Source of the DNA: Chaetoderma sp. LZ-2023a
Taxonomy: Eukaryota > Mollusca > Caudofoveata > Chaetodermatida > Chaetodermatidae
Length of the DNA: 64,000 bases
Direction: 5' to 3'
NCBI GenBank assembly: GCA_034401795.1
Contig: CM067366.1
Coordinates: 81,690,891 to 81,754,890 of the forward strand
Shown here: in pieces, positions 43,259-51,167 of the stretch
How positions within the stretch are numbered: position 1 is the first letter of the stretch
Layout: the number at the start of each line of letters is the position of its first letter
Translations under genes and position numbers: made by a program
Notes under the pieces: generated by a model
What the model was told of the DNA's origin: nothing
The model's input: only the letters and a program-made list of their open reading frames with translations
Databases searched by the model: none

Positions 43259-43575
43259 AGCGGTTCACAATCGAGAGCTAATTCTCTCTGTACAAATAAA
43301 CCACGGTCATGAACACAAAATTCCTAATCTTGTCGCCTAAATCTGTATGTAATGTTCTACACCTCAAACTGGACTTTTACATAACTGAACACGTGTGCTG
43401 TTTCCCGCCACGCGCGGACATCAAGTGGCGTGAAGTCATGCATGCATGTGCATTTCGTACTTGGAATTATGTCAGCTAACGCGGGGACAAAAAGTATGGC
43501 AGCCTAGTTGTACCATCATGTTTCCACGTTCTATTGTTTTTGCTGGTGCTTAACTTTTGCACAGGTGTATATATA

Positions 43576-44005
43576 CGGAGTCAAAATGATACCACCTCAA
43601 AATGATGCCGCCGTAGACCGACAATCGCTGCCGCGTAGACCGACAATCGCCGATTATTAATCTACGCAGCGGGCCACCGCCGTAGACCGACAATCGCCGA
43701 TTATTAATCTACGTCTGAGTCAAAATGATACCACCTCAAAATAGATATGGGGTAGATATGGGGCAAAAGTTATCTACATCGCGGCCCGTACTGGTAGAAA
43801 TGTTTTCGAACAAATCTACGTCGTGGCCCTCTACACATGGCAGGCCCCTACTGGGCGCCGATCGGCGATCCGTAGCCCCCACAGCTATCTCAAGCCCTGT
43901 GGCCACCAATCGGCGATCCGAAGCCCCCATAGCTATCTACGTCCCAGTAGAAAGGTTTTCGAGCAAAAAGTTATCTACGTCACCGGCCGTTCGGGTAGAC
44001 GCAGA
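43576..44005 (+). repeat. Left terminal inverted repeat of copy B
   Basis: Contains internal direct repeats: GTAGACCGACAATCGC three times, CGATTATTAATCTACG twice, the terminal GAGTCAAAATGATACCACCT again at 43,717, and AAAAGTTATCTAC at 43,764 and 43,965. It pairs with 51,168-51,595. Confidence 0.75.
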
Positions 44006-44029
44006 ATTTGATCTCATTCCCGTGGCTGC

Positions 44030-44403
44030 GAATGGTGTGAATTTCCATTTAGGGATAAGCAACCACAGTGATATACAAGCTGATCGCCTTGGTCTGAACG
44101 TCCATTTAGAGACAAGCATACTCAGCGGTATACGAGCTGATCAAGCACACATTACAGGGTCTGAACGTCCATTTAGAGACAAGCATACTCAGTGGTATAC
44201 GAGCTGATCAAGCACACATAAAAGGTCTGAACGTCCATTTAGAGACTAGCATACTCAGTGGTATACGAGCTGATCAAGCACGCATTACAGGGTCTGAACG
44301 TCCATTTAGAGACAAGCATACTCAGTGGTATAGCTTGTGATCAAGCACGCATTACAGGGTCTGAATGTCCATTTAGAGACAAGAATACTCAGTGGTATAT
44401 ATA
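44030..44403 (+). repeat. 67-bp tandem repeats between TIR and the SAP-like gene
   Basis: GGTCTGAACGTCCATTTAGA starts at 44,091, 44,158, 44,224, 44,291 and 44,358, with a diverged unit before. Each unit has CTCAGTGGTATA and TGATCAAGCAC. The last unit ends in GGTATATATACC, directly before the gene at 44,408. They could serve as promoter elements or an origin. Confidence 0.85.
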
Positions 44404-44407
44404 CCCC

Positions 44408-44599
44408 ATGATAACTGTTGCACAGCTTCGCGCTATGGCAAGGCAATTCGGCCTTAGAGGCTACTCTAAGGCCAAGAAAGCCGACCTGCTCCAGATGATC
44501 GGACAGGCCCGTGCCGAGGAATTCATTGCACAACTAAGACGATCAGTGAAGACGGGATGGTTTCTAGCGACCACCAGAGATTATCCTGAGAACGCGTAG
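44408..44599 (+). CDS. SAP/Rho-N-like small DNA-binding protein
   Basis: A 63-residue frame starting Met-Ile-Thr-Val-Ala-Gln-Leu-Arg-Ala-Met-Ala, then Gly-Leu-Arg-Gly-Tyr-Ser-Lys-Ala-Lys-Lys-Ala-Asp-Leu-Leu, the two-helix pattern of SAP or Rho N-terminal domains, which bind nucleic acid. The C-terminus is short and basic. The start at 44,408 is chosen because the upstream open frame is tandem-repeat sequence. It converges on the ATPase; its stop codon marks the exact point where copies A and B stop matching. Such small SAP-type proteins are common in DNA viruses. The function here is inferred. Confidence 0.6.
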   Translation: MITVAQLRAMARQFGLRGYSKAKKADLLQMIGQARAEEFIAQLRRSVKTGWFLATTRDYPENA

Positions 44600-45245
44600 A
44601 GCAGGCTAGTTTCCTGACTGGATTCAGCTTGTAGGTGAAGGTCTGCGCCTTTTCCAGAGAGGGCTTGATGTATGACAGCTCACCTGTCTCCTTGTTGCTG
44701 AAGATGAAGCGGTACAGCTCAGCTGCCCTCTGTACACCTGCGATAATGTACCCTTTGGGCTCCTTGAGGGTTAGGCTGTCGTATATGGTCTCGAGCAGGG
44801 CACATCCACACTTGGAGCTGAATTATAGCAACCGGGCATTGTGGCGGATGTCTGGGGAGATCTCGCGGGTGTACTTTTGAAAGAGGATGAAGACAGTTAT
44901 CTTTGTGTGCCGGATGCACCTGGTGATGTTGCTGAGGTAGGTGACTGTCTTCTGGTCCATTGCAGGGTCATCGATAACTAGAACAAGGGGTTCTCTCAGT
45001 CGGGCTGCCAGCAGCTTCTCCATCAAGGCTTGCAGGTTCTGCGTCTTGGTGATTGGACCATTGTACCATTGATCATTACTGTCAACCGCCTCAGCGGCGG
45101 AGTCAGACACCAGAAGGATGTATTGAGAGTGTAGATGTTCGGCCAGGAGAGCCCGCAGCAAGATGTTTTTCCCGTGGCCTGACTGGGCAATGATCAGCAC
45201 CACCTGGCCAGCATCGGCCGGCCTACTGTCGAATGGTACAGACAT
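44600..45245 (-). pseudogene. A32-like packaging ATPase, interrupted (copy B)
   Basis: The start is ATG 45,245. The frame keeps the P-loop (Gln-Ser-Gly-His-Gly-Lys-Asn), Walker B (Leu-Val-Leu-Val-Ile-Asp-Asp) and Gln ... Ser-Pro-Asp-Ile-Arg-His-Asn, but stops at TAA 44,825-44,823, where copy A has a Tyr codon. Similarity to copy A continues in the same frame to the end of the gene; the original stop codon has also changed (TAA to AAA). It is therefore a copy inactivated by at least one nonsense change. The start overlaps the upstream 93-residue frame as in copy A. Role as described for 770-1405. Confidence 0.8.
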
Positions 45246-45504
45246 GCGCGGGGAGGATGATCAGCACTTGGTCGGCGGTAGCCTCGTCTATATCTGGGAG
45301 ACTAAACGGCAGTACTTCCTGCACCAGCTTTTGTGCCTGCTGTGTGGGTAGCGTTGTACCTCCGGCGGATACGAAGGATGTGATGGAGGCATAAAGAAGC
45401 ATGAAATCCCAGCAGCAGCTGAGAAGATAGCGTAGAGGGCCTGTGTCAGCACCCACAGTGTCTAGTACATCCAGTATCTGTACGATACATGCACGGGAAG
45501 TCAT
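45223..45504 (-). CDS. 93-residue protein upstream of the ATPase
   Basis: Met-Thr-Ser-Arg-Ala-Cys-Ile-Val-Gln-Ile-Leu-Asp-Val-Leu start; helical, with a hydrophobic middle (about residues 24-45, Leu/Trp/Phe/Met-rich) that may be a membrane helix, and an Asp/Glu-rich C-terminus. Ends inside the ATPase start. Conserved with copy A (there frameshifted), so it is a real gene of the element. The family is not recognised; the tight coupling to the ATPase suggests a packaging or virion role. Confidence 0.55.
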   Translation of the reverse strand: MTSRACIVQILDVLDTVGADTGPLRYLLSCCWDFMLLYASITSFVSAGGTTLPTQQAQKLVQEVLPFSLPDIDEATADQVLIILPAHVCTIRQ

Positions 45505-45509
45505 GACTA

Positions 45510-46019
45510 TTATGTGGGCTTAAACGGCAAATCAAAGAACCCCGACTTCTTCACCTCTGGTAGCTGGAGGCTGGTGGTAGCACCTTTTTTGCCATCGACA
45601 GTGATATTGCTCAGGCGGAGGGTGCCTATCTTGAGATTCTCTCCATCCTGTCGGAATGAGCTCCGTGGTTTCAGGAGATCCTTAACCAGGTCCTGTGCAA
45701 AGGACTCAGCCATAACCTTGATGGCACCAGCCTCGTCGACTCCGAGCATACCTCGCATCGTTGCCCTGTCTTTGACATCCATCCCCTTGTATACAGTCTT
45801 GGCCTTGTTAATGGCCGATCGTCCTACTGTATCAGTGTTCCCGACGAGATCTCGGGCTGGGATGGTACCTCGGATCTCCCGCAGGTCTCCCTTCTCATCG
45901 AAGTCTAGGAAGGAGATAGGGGCAACAGTGTTCTCTGAACCTAGGCGTGCCTCGCCCAAGTGAGCAAGATCGCCTAGCTCTTTGCTTTCTAGGTCTGTGA
46001 GTGACAGAGTCATAGTCAT
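45510..46019 (-). CDS. About 169-residue conserved protein
   Basis: An open frame on the minus strand. I prefer the Met at 46,019 (Met-Thr-Met-Thr-Leu-Ser-Leu-Thr-Asp-Leu-Glu), which follows GGTTTAAGCC by about 10 bases; an upstream GTG-initiated extension to 46,040 is less likely. Charged, with Asp-Val-Lys-Asp-Arg-Ala-Thr-Met-Arg-Gly and a Lys/Leu-rich helix near 110-130; no membrane segment. Its second half is preserved in copy A. Unknown family, possibly a structural protein. The gap to the next gene is 5 bases. Confidence 0.55.
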   Translation of the reverse strand: MTMTLSLTDLESKELGDLAHLGEARLGSENTVAPISFLDFDEKGDLREIRGTIPARDLVGNTDTVGRSAINKAKTVYKGMDVKDRATMRGMLGVDEAGAIKVMAESFAQDLVKDLLKPRSSFRQDGENLKIGTLRLSNITVDGKKGATTSLQLPEVKKSGFFDLPFKPT

Positions 46020-46039
46020 ATACAGATGGCTTAAACCCA

Positions 46040-46264
46040 CTAGTCATACCCCCAGTGAAGTAGTTGGGCATAGGAGGACCACGCAGTCGGCCAAGGGAAT
46101 AGGTAGCAGTGCTCAGGGTACTTGCCCTTTCTGCAGGGGCACGCCTTGTGGGCGGTCCACCATTCCTGGGCATTGGCAATCCTCAGGCCGCGTTCTTGAC
46201 TATGGGCTACACACTGCCCTCTGGCATGCCATGCCTCATATGCTGCAGGGGTCTCGTCATCCAT
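46040..46264 (-). CDS. 74-residue Cys-containing protein
   Basis: Trp/His/Tyr-rich with Ala-Cys-Pro-Cys-Arg-Lys-Gly-Lys-Tyr-Pro-Glu-His-Cys in the middle, a possible small metal site. The frame differs from that of the copy-A homologue, so one of the two is shifted. The start sequence (Met-Asp-Asp-Glu-Thr-Pro-Ala-Ala-Tyr-Glu) is shared. Function unknown. Confidence 0.4.
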   Translation of the reverse strand: MDDETPAAYEAWHARGQCVAHSQERGLRIANAQEWWTAHKACPCRKGKYPEHCYLFPWPTAWSSYAQLLHWGYD

Positions 46265-46283
46265 CTCTCACTATTCAGAGTGG

Positions 46284-46686
46284 CTAAACATAGGCGACGA
46301 TGATCTCAGCCATTAAACTCGTTGCTAGCCCTAGAACCGCGGCCTCCATTAGTGTAACACGTTCACCCATGATCTTCGCAGTGGCAGTGTAGGCGGCACC
46401 ACTGAGGGCGATCTTTGGGATGGGGGTGAGTTATTCCGAGACAGTGGCCGGCCACCCCACTCACCACGGTAGCAAGGACAGCCGCAGTGGTGGCAGGAAG
46501 AACCTCATTTCCCCCTGTCATCTTCGCCACGGCCACATTCGCCGCCACATTACTGGCGACATGGACTGCCAGAGGCTTAGCCTGTGTCAGTAACTTCTGT
46601 GTCTTGGTTCGCAGCAGGTTCTCCACCTTCTGAGGACTCGCCTGGCTCTCGGGAAGTTGCTTCACGATCTGTACCGTTGGCGTCAT
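46284..46686 (-). pseudogene. Membrane protein with Gly/Ala-rich segment and tail anchor, frameshifted
   Basis: The start is ATG 46,686, 1-2 bases after GCTTAAACA. The N-terminal half is basic and polar, then comes an Ala/Val-rich segment (about residues 42-80). A frameshift near 46,430 separates this from the conserved hydrophobic C-terminus, which ends at TAG 46,286-46,284 and matches the first bases of copy A. It overlaps the upstream gene (46,577-46,804). It is probably a virion membrane protein; that is inferred only from hydrophobicity. Confidence 0.5.
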
Positions 46687-46804
46687 TGTTTAAGCCCTGA
46701 GTATACAATGCAGTTAAACGCCTGTGTTCCCTGTCGAGGGAGCTAATAAGATTTTCCCAGTCTGCATCTGCTAGGTGTCCGGGTTGGTACTCAGGAATAT
46801 TCAT
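46577..46804 (-). CDS. Small acidic hydrophilic protein
   Basis: A 75-residue frame: helical N-terminus (Asp-Trp-Glu-Asn-Leu-Ile-Ser-Ser-Leu-Asp-Arg-Glu-His-Arg-Arg-Leu) and a disordered Glu/Ser/Gly-rich tail. It overlaps the next gene by about 110 bases in another frame. It shares a 23-bp divergent start region with the gene at 46,828. Unknown function. Confidence 0.4.
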   Translation of the reverse strand: MNIPEYQPGHLADADWENLISSLDREHRRLTALYTQGLNNDANGTDREATSREPGESSEGGEPAANQDTEVTDTG

Positions 46805-46827
46805 CTCTCTATTGAGACATCTTAAAC
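46805..46827. promoter_or_regulatory. Divergent start region with TTTAAG/CTTAAAC
   Basis: The 23 bases between two divergent ATGs hold CTTAAAC immediately before ATG 46,828, which reads GTTTAAG toward the minus-strand gene. Same arrangement as at 2254-2285 in copy A. Confidence 0.45.
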
Positions 46828-47325
46828 ATGTCCGGGCTCACGCTATGCGCGAAGTACTATGAGGTCTTCCGGAGGGAGCTGAAGGTCTACAAGAAGAAGA
46901 CGCCAGATGAGCTGGCTCAGCTCTCCGGTGCTGAGCTGACAGAGGAGCTGACAGCTGTGAAGCTCTATCTAGGATTTGGTAAGGGGCAGATCTGCTTCCT
47001 TGAATACCTTATCATGGGCGGGAGTATCGTCGAGCAGCTCCTGCAAGCTAAAGGTTTCTACAAGGATTGGGAGTATCTGTCAGATGTGTTCCAGCAGTTG
47101 CAGACTTCCATGGCCTCACGTGACTCAGAGCTGAACAAGGCTCTGCGATACTACAAGCTGGAAAAAGGATGCGCTGCGGAGCCCTCCATCCCTTGGATGT
47201 GCATGTTGGTAGCGTGTATAGGGGCTGTAGGGCAGGCCAAGCTGGCTCAGTGTCTCACCGTGGTCCCCACCGCTACTGACGAGAGTCAGGATAGTCTTTT
47301 AGCTGATTTGCTAGCAGCGGGGTAG
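46828..47325 (+). CDS. 165-residue helical protein with C-terminal hydrophobic segment
   Basis: The N-terminal two-thirds is helical and charged (Leu-Lys-Val-Tyr-Lys-Lys-Lys-Thr-Pro-Asp-Glu-Leu). There is a hydrophobic stretch near residues 122-142 (Pro-Trp-Met-Cys-Met-Leu-Val-Ala-Cys-Ile-Gly-Ala-Val-Gly), then a short tail. One intact frame preceded by CTTAAAC. Its last 15 bases overlap the convergent gene at 47,311. No family recognised. Confidence 0.55.
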   Translation: MSGLTLCAKYYEVFRRELKVYKKKTPDELAQLSGAELTEELTAVKLYLGFGKGQICFLEYLIMGGSIVEQLLQAKGFYKDWEYLSDVFQQLQTSMASRDSELNKALRYYKLEKGCAAEPSIPWMCMLVACIGAVGQAKLAQCLTVVPTATDESQDSLLADLLAAG

Positions 47326-48504
47326 GCTGATCCCGAGCACCACGATAGTAAGGCCTGACACCACTCGTAGAGCTGCCACGGGAAGCGGTGTCGTGTCGAC
47401 TGGCTGCAGTGGCGGGGTCGGAATGACTGTATGGCCCGTACTACGTGTAGGTGTGTTGATATCCATGTTGAAACCGAAGTGGACACCGGGAGAACTCCCC
47501 TCGACTATCATGTTGTTATAGCCCCTGACTTGGAGGTCAAGTTTGCGACGGGCCTTCTGCAAACCCTGCTGGAACTTAGCAATAAGATTGCTGGGATCTG
47601 CCACGATGATCATATCCTCAACGAGACTTATGAACATGACCTGGACCTCTGCTCCGCTGACACCATCTATGGAATGACGCAGCTTGGTCTGTGCTGTAAG
47701 GAGGCAGTAGCACAGTGCTTCCAGGGACTGGTTGATCCGAACGATCCCTGCTGGTGTGAGGCCTGAGGTGGTGTGTGGGACAAAGTACTTCCACACATCT
47801 GGATAGTCCTGACTGATTCCGGTGATGTGCATATTTTGCACTATCGCTCCAGGATCGGAGTCTGGATCGAACGAGAATGTCACTGTCTTCCGATGGCCTA
47901 CTCGTCGGGGTGTTCGATAGGTGAATCCTGAGTAGTCATGTCTCGGGTCATCGTACATAACCCCTAGACCGCTGTCGTCGCCGCCATGCCACCGATAGTC
48001 TGGGTGAGCTCTGAACTCTCTCTGTAGTCTGCTGGCCGCTGAGACGCTATGACTGTTGAGCTGTGGGTCGAAGTCGTTTGTATCAGGGAGGCTTGCACCC
48101 AGCTCATGGAGGATTCGTCGCATAGTGAAGTACACGTGGAATCTGAGACAGCTGGCGATGAGCACAGCTTCAGGAGTACCAGAATAGGAGTGAAGCAGGG
48201 TGGAACTTACTCCACAGCCTGCCGTGGCACACCACACGGCAAAGTTCAGCTGCCGATTCCAGTATGAGAGGCTTGGAGCAGCCATCCAAGTATGAGCTTG
48301 CTTTGCATCCTTGATGGTGATGGGGCGGTTCGTCAGCGGTCGTGGGTTGATGGAGAAGCTGGTTCGGGCCCGTCGATCCACTGTGATAGAGAATGGTACT
48401 AGCTCTGGTATATCATCCAGTAGGCCTCTCAGGTCAGTCAAGGGTGTACCCAGGAGGGGCGGATGGCTCCGGATGACTGTCGTGAGGTTCAGTGGGAAGG
48501 CCAT
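47311..48504 (-). CDS. 397-residue protein with C-terminal anchor, longest gene of copy B
   Basis: An intact frame. The first about 350 residues are soluble and mixed alpha/beta, with Asp-Tyr-Arg-Trp-His-Gly-Gly-Asp-Asp-Ser-Gly-Leu-Gly-Val-Met-Tyr near 170-185 and a His-Asp-Tyr-Ser-Gly-Phe block. A Pro-rich linker (about 362-372) leads to a hydrophobic C-terminal helix (Val-Val-Ser-Gly-Leu-Thr-Ile-Val-Val-Leu-Gly-Ile), so it looks anchored by its tail. GCTTTAAGAACACC lies about 20 bases upstream of the ATG. It is a candidate spike, receptor-binding or other virion surface protein by architecture only. I do not recognise the family. There is no homologue in copy A, which does not cover this region. 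Confidence 0.55.
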   Translation of the reverse strand: MAFPLNLTTVIRSHPPLLGTPLTDLRGLLDDIPELVPFSITVDRRARTSFSINPRPLTNRPITIKDAKQAHTWMAAPSLSYWNRQLNFAVWCATAGCGVSSTLLHSYSGTPEAVLIASCLRFHVYFTMRRILHELGASLPDTNDFDPQLNSHSVSAASRLQREFRAHPDYRWHGGDDSGLGVMYDDPRHDYSGFTYRTPRRVGHRKTVTFSFDPDSDPGAIVQNMHITGISQDYPDVWKYFVPHTTSGLTPAGIVRINQSLEALCYCLLTAQTKLRHSIDGVSGAEVQVMFISLVEDMIIVADPSNLIAKFQQGLQKARRKLDLQVRGYNNMIVEGSSPGVHFGFNMDINTPTRSTGHTVIPTPPLQPVDTTPLPVAALRVVSGLTIVVLGISLPRC

Positions 48505-48543
48505 CTATACTGGTGTTCTTAAAGCTACCGTATAGGCAGCACA

Positions 48544-49170
48544 TTATTTGTAGTCGTCTCGACTCCAGAGACCGGCGAGGTGACCTCGCCGTAACATCTC
48601 CTTTTTTAACTCCTCCATGTCAACCCGCCCGCTGGAGCCTTTGACGTATTGCTGTCGCACTTTAGGTTTCTCAGTGTGGTACAGGGCTTGGACCTTCAAT
48701 ATATGGTGGTACTCTTCATCAGTGACCTGGCCATCCTCGAGAGCTTTGCTGACAGACTCGTCGATAGTCCGTAGCATACTCTGTGCTAGTGTCACGTACT
48801 TAGCATGCTTCTCCAACCTCCTTGTGATCTGCCACTACCCCACCCGCAAGCCCGTGACCAAGACAGTGGCGGCTAGTGCCACGCCACCCAGCGGAATGGC
48901 GACGAGGGCACCCACCCCTGTAGCGAGAGTGGCCACAGCTGCCACACCAGCAAAGGCTCCAATCACACCCACAGCAGTGGTTGTACGCGCGAGGATGTTG
49001 TAGGCTGTCTTATATCGACTGCGCGTTCAGCCATACTTTTCTGCCTCATGGACGAGATTCTGCCTGATGCTATATATCTTCTGGAGTCACCAGCCGTGGA
49101 TGGTACCTCCCTCGTCAGCAGTCAGGGAGGGGTATAGTTCTGGTTGCTTCCGCCACTCTGACTTTGCCAT
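48544..49170 (-). pseudogene. Membrane protein gene with three in-frame stops
   Basis: One reading frame of 208 codons runs from ATG 49,170 to 48,544. It is interrupted by TGA 49,089-49,087, TGA 49,029-49,027 and TAG 48,837-48,835. Between the second and third stop lies a long Gly/Ala/Val-rich hydrophobic stretch (about 50 residues, two possible membrane helices). The last 90 codons are a helical domain with Asp-Gly-Gln-Val-Thr-Asp-Glu-Glu-Tyr, similar to an EF-hand-like turn but without a full calcium loop. TTTAATCCC precedes the ATG. The preserved frame shows a single gene decaying by point mutations. Confidence 0.6.
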
Positions 49171-49184
49171 AGTATACCTAGGGA

Positions 49185-49784
49185 TTAAACCTGCATCACC
49201 TGCATCACCTGCATCACCTGCTTATGAGTCATAGATGGGTTCATTGTGGAGAGCCTGGCTAACTGTGCCAGCTTCTTGGTCTTGAGACAGCTGTCTCTTA
49301 GAACGTGGTCATCCAGCACTATGTCGGGTGCCAGTAGCGTTCTGAGCCGTGACATCTGGAACTTCACCTTATCACCAAGATAGTAGGTCCACCGCTGGAT
49401 GGCTTTCTTGATCTTATACTTCCGTGCCATCTCCTCTTCCCACTGTATGACCTCTGGCTCATCCTCGTCTGAGAACACACCTGGCTCATCGTCGTATGTG
49501 AAGACATCTGGCCAATCGTCGTCTGTCAAGACTCCTGCATCCCGCTTACTCTCCTCCAGGAGGGCCTGCCAGTATCGGAAATTTTCCCTGTCCCTCCTTG
49601 CCCTGCGCGCATTCTGTTGATACCAGTTCTCCCACTGTAAGCGCTCTCCTTCTTGCTGACAGATCTGTTGCTGTGCGGGCATCTGTTCGTTTAAGACCTT
49701 TATCTGTGCAGGGGTTATGAAGGGGCAATCCTCTATCGGCTTCATCATCTCGGCCAAGGCCAGATATTGCTGGTATGATATCAT
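49185..49784 (-). CDS. 199-residue acidic coiled-coil-like protein
   Basis: Gln/Glu/Arg-rich helices at residues 40-75, then a run of Asp/Glu-rich repeats (Asp-Asp-Asp-Trp-Pro-Asp-Val-Phe-Thr-Tyr-Asp-Asp-Glu-Pro-Gly-Val-Phe, about 86-115), a basic region, and a C-terminus made of three Val-Met-Gln triplets from a 9-bp DNA repeat. No membrane segment. Probably intact, though the repeat-encoded end may be recent. Unknown family; could be a scaffold or nucleoprotein. Confidence 0.5.
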   Translation of the reverse strand: MISYQQYLALAEMMKPIEDCPFITPAQIKVLNEQMPAQQQICQQEGERLQWENWYQQNARRARRDRENFRYWQALLEESKRDAGVLTDDDWPDVFTYDDEPGVFSDEDEPEVIQWEEEMARKYKIKKAIQRWTYYLGDKVKFQMSRLRTLLAPDIVLDDHVLRDSCLKTKKLAQLARLSTMNPSMTHKQVMQVMQVMQV

Positions 49785-49877
49785 GTTGTCATCAGGTCAA
49801 TGAGTAATAAGAGTGTAAACTCTAAATGGGCGTCCGATATCCCATCCATGCTGGCATATATGTTAATGGAGGGGCTG

Positions 49878-50159
49878 TCAAACGGGTGATTTACAGGTGT
49901 GAACAGGACTGATAGCTTTCCATAGGTTGCTGTTGGCACCTGGGAGATACTCTATCACGTCCCGGCCGACTTCTACCAGTGAGCTGCTGTGTGCACTGCC
50001 CAGAGGTTGATGTAGCTCATCGGCGTGTATGTATGTGGTGCCCCGCTGGGGCACCTCGACGAGGAACCATTCTACATGGTACTGTACCACCCGTCTCCCC
50101 TCTAGAGAGGGTGAGATTATGTTCTCACCACCGGAGAGCAGCAGTCGGACAATCGGCAT
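49878..50159 (-). CDS. About 93-residue small protein
   Basis: Met-Pro-Ile-Val-Arg-Leu-Leu-Leu-Ser-Gly-Gly-Glu-Asn at 50,159 is the preferred start; an upstream Met at 50,174 would lie across the TTTAAA motif. Beta-rich, with Val-Glu-Trp-Phe-Leu-Val-Glu-Val-Pro-Gln-Arg-Gly-Thr-Thr-Tyr. Divergent from the next gene, sharing TTTAAAC at 50,171-50,178. Unknown function. Confidence 0.45.
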   Translation of the reverse strand: MPIVRLLLSGGENIISPSLEGRRVVQYHVEWFLVEVPQRGTTYIHADELHQPLGSAHSSSLVEVGRDVIEYLPGANSNLWKAISPVHTCKSPV

Positions 50160-50165
50160 GGTTAT

Positions 50166-51141
50166 ATGTCTCATTTAAACCCATCCTATAAGCGTGCTAT
50201 GGAACCCATATTTGCTCACTTGACTGGTCTTGCTGACCTCGCAGATGTGTACGCAGTTGATGCTGCCAAGGTAGAAGAGAGTGATGGCAAGTCATTCGCC
50301 CTACAGTACGAAGCAAGCTCAAAGACATTCTCCCTCCACAGACCTCAAGGATGTGTCGAAAGGGCGTCTGGGCGGCAACATAGATGGCCACAAGATCGTG
50401 TTTCGGTATGATTTCCCGAAGAAGAAGTACATCCTCGAGCCGTTGATTGAGGTCTCGGATACAGAGGTGGCAGAAATCAACACCCTTAATGACGACCTCA
50501 GCTTTCATCTGGTCAAACCCTATTCGAGCAATGCCCCGCCGATGACACATGAGGGTCTGCTATTGACCCTGGCAAACCTGCAGTTCATGTTTGAGAAGAA
50601 TGAAGTGTGGTACCGCGCTGGACCTGGGGGTAACTGGCAAACATGGTTGCCCCTATATAGACCTCCCGCAGTCATTGACATAGAGGTTACTCCCCTCTCC
50701 ACTGTTGTGAAAAGGGATGGGAAAGTTCGAAAGCTCTACAATCGGGGATCATCCTTCCTCACCTACATAGGTGAAGGTTTCTCCCTAACGAGGGTGGGTC
50801 CCCGGATCGGGGTTACAGGTGGAAAGCTCCTGCTGCTTCGTCCATTGGACGGCCCAGAAGAAGCTGGTAACCTCCAGGAGGGCATCCTACGGGTAGATGG
50901 GGTGTCACATGCCACCAAAGCCAAGGGTGCTGTTAAACTGCTTCAGCGAGTGGGACTCACTAGCCCACAAACGACTCATATAGTCCAAGAGCTACGTTCC
51001 TTAGCCGGCGGCAAAGTGAAGCAGCTAGCCCCTGCCCCTGAGGGGATGAAGATCACTATCGAACCGGATGGAGCAGGGCTCGATCTGGCACAGATATTTC
51101 TCGAGGCGTTCACTCTGTTCAGCTTAACTCTTCATGTATAG
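50166..51141 (+). pseudogene. About 325-codon gene, frameshifted
   Basis: Begins at ATG 50,166 (Met-Ser-His-Leu-Asn-Pro-Ser-Tyr-Lys-Arg). A single frameshift near 50,340 divides the frames 50,166-50,411 and 50,281-51,141. The second part has a globular, soluble composition: Tyr-Asp-Phe-Pro-Lys-Lys-Lys-Tyr-Ile-Leu-Glu-Pro, Arg-Ala-Gly-Pro-Gly-Gly-Asn-Trp-Gln-Thr-Trp, and a basic helical end. It is the gene nearest the right TIR. No recognisable enzyme motif. It could be a replication or DNA-binding protein or a virion protein; undecided. Confidence 0.5.
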
Positions 51142-51167
51142 TCAAGATGCCTTCTTGTATATAAAGC

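Larger units (their letters stand above)
41910..43569 (-). mobile_element. Tc1-like DNA transposon, 1660 bp
   Basis: Both ends carry TACACCTGTGCAAAAGTTAA and a few more matching bases, as inverted repeats. A TA dinucleotide flanks each end (41,908-41,909; 43,570-43,571). The minus strand encodes a Tc1-family transposase in two frames. Confidence 0.92.

Noticed and set aside
45982-46303. Plus-strand frames opposite the virus-like gene block
   Set aside because: The conserved reading between copies A and B is on the other strand.
48544-49170. Alternative genetic code or stop readthrough in the virus-like element
   Set aside because: TGA, TAG and TAA all interrupt genes and frameshifts occur in neighbours, so pseudogenisation is simpler.
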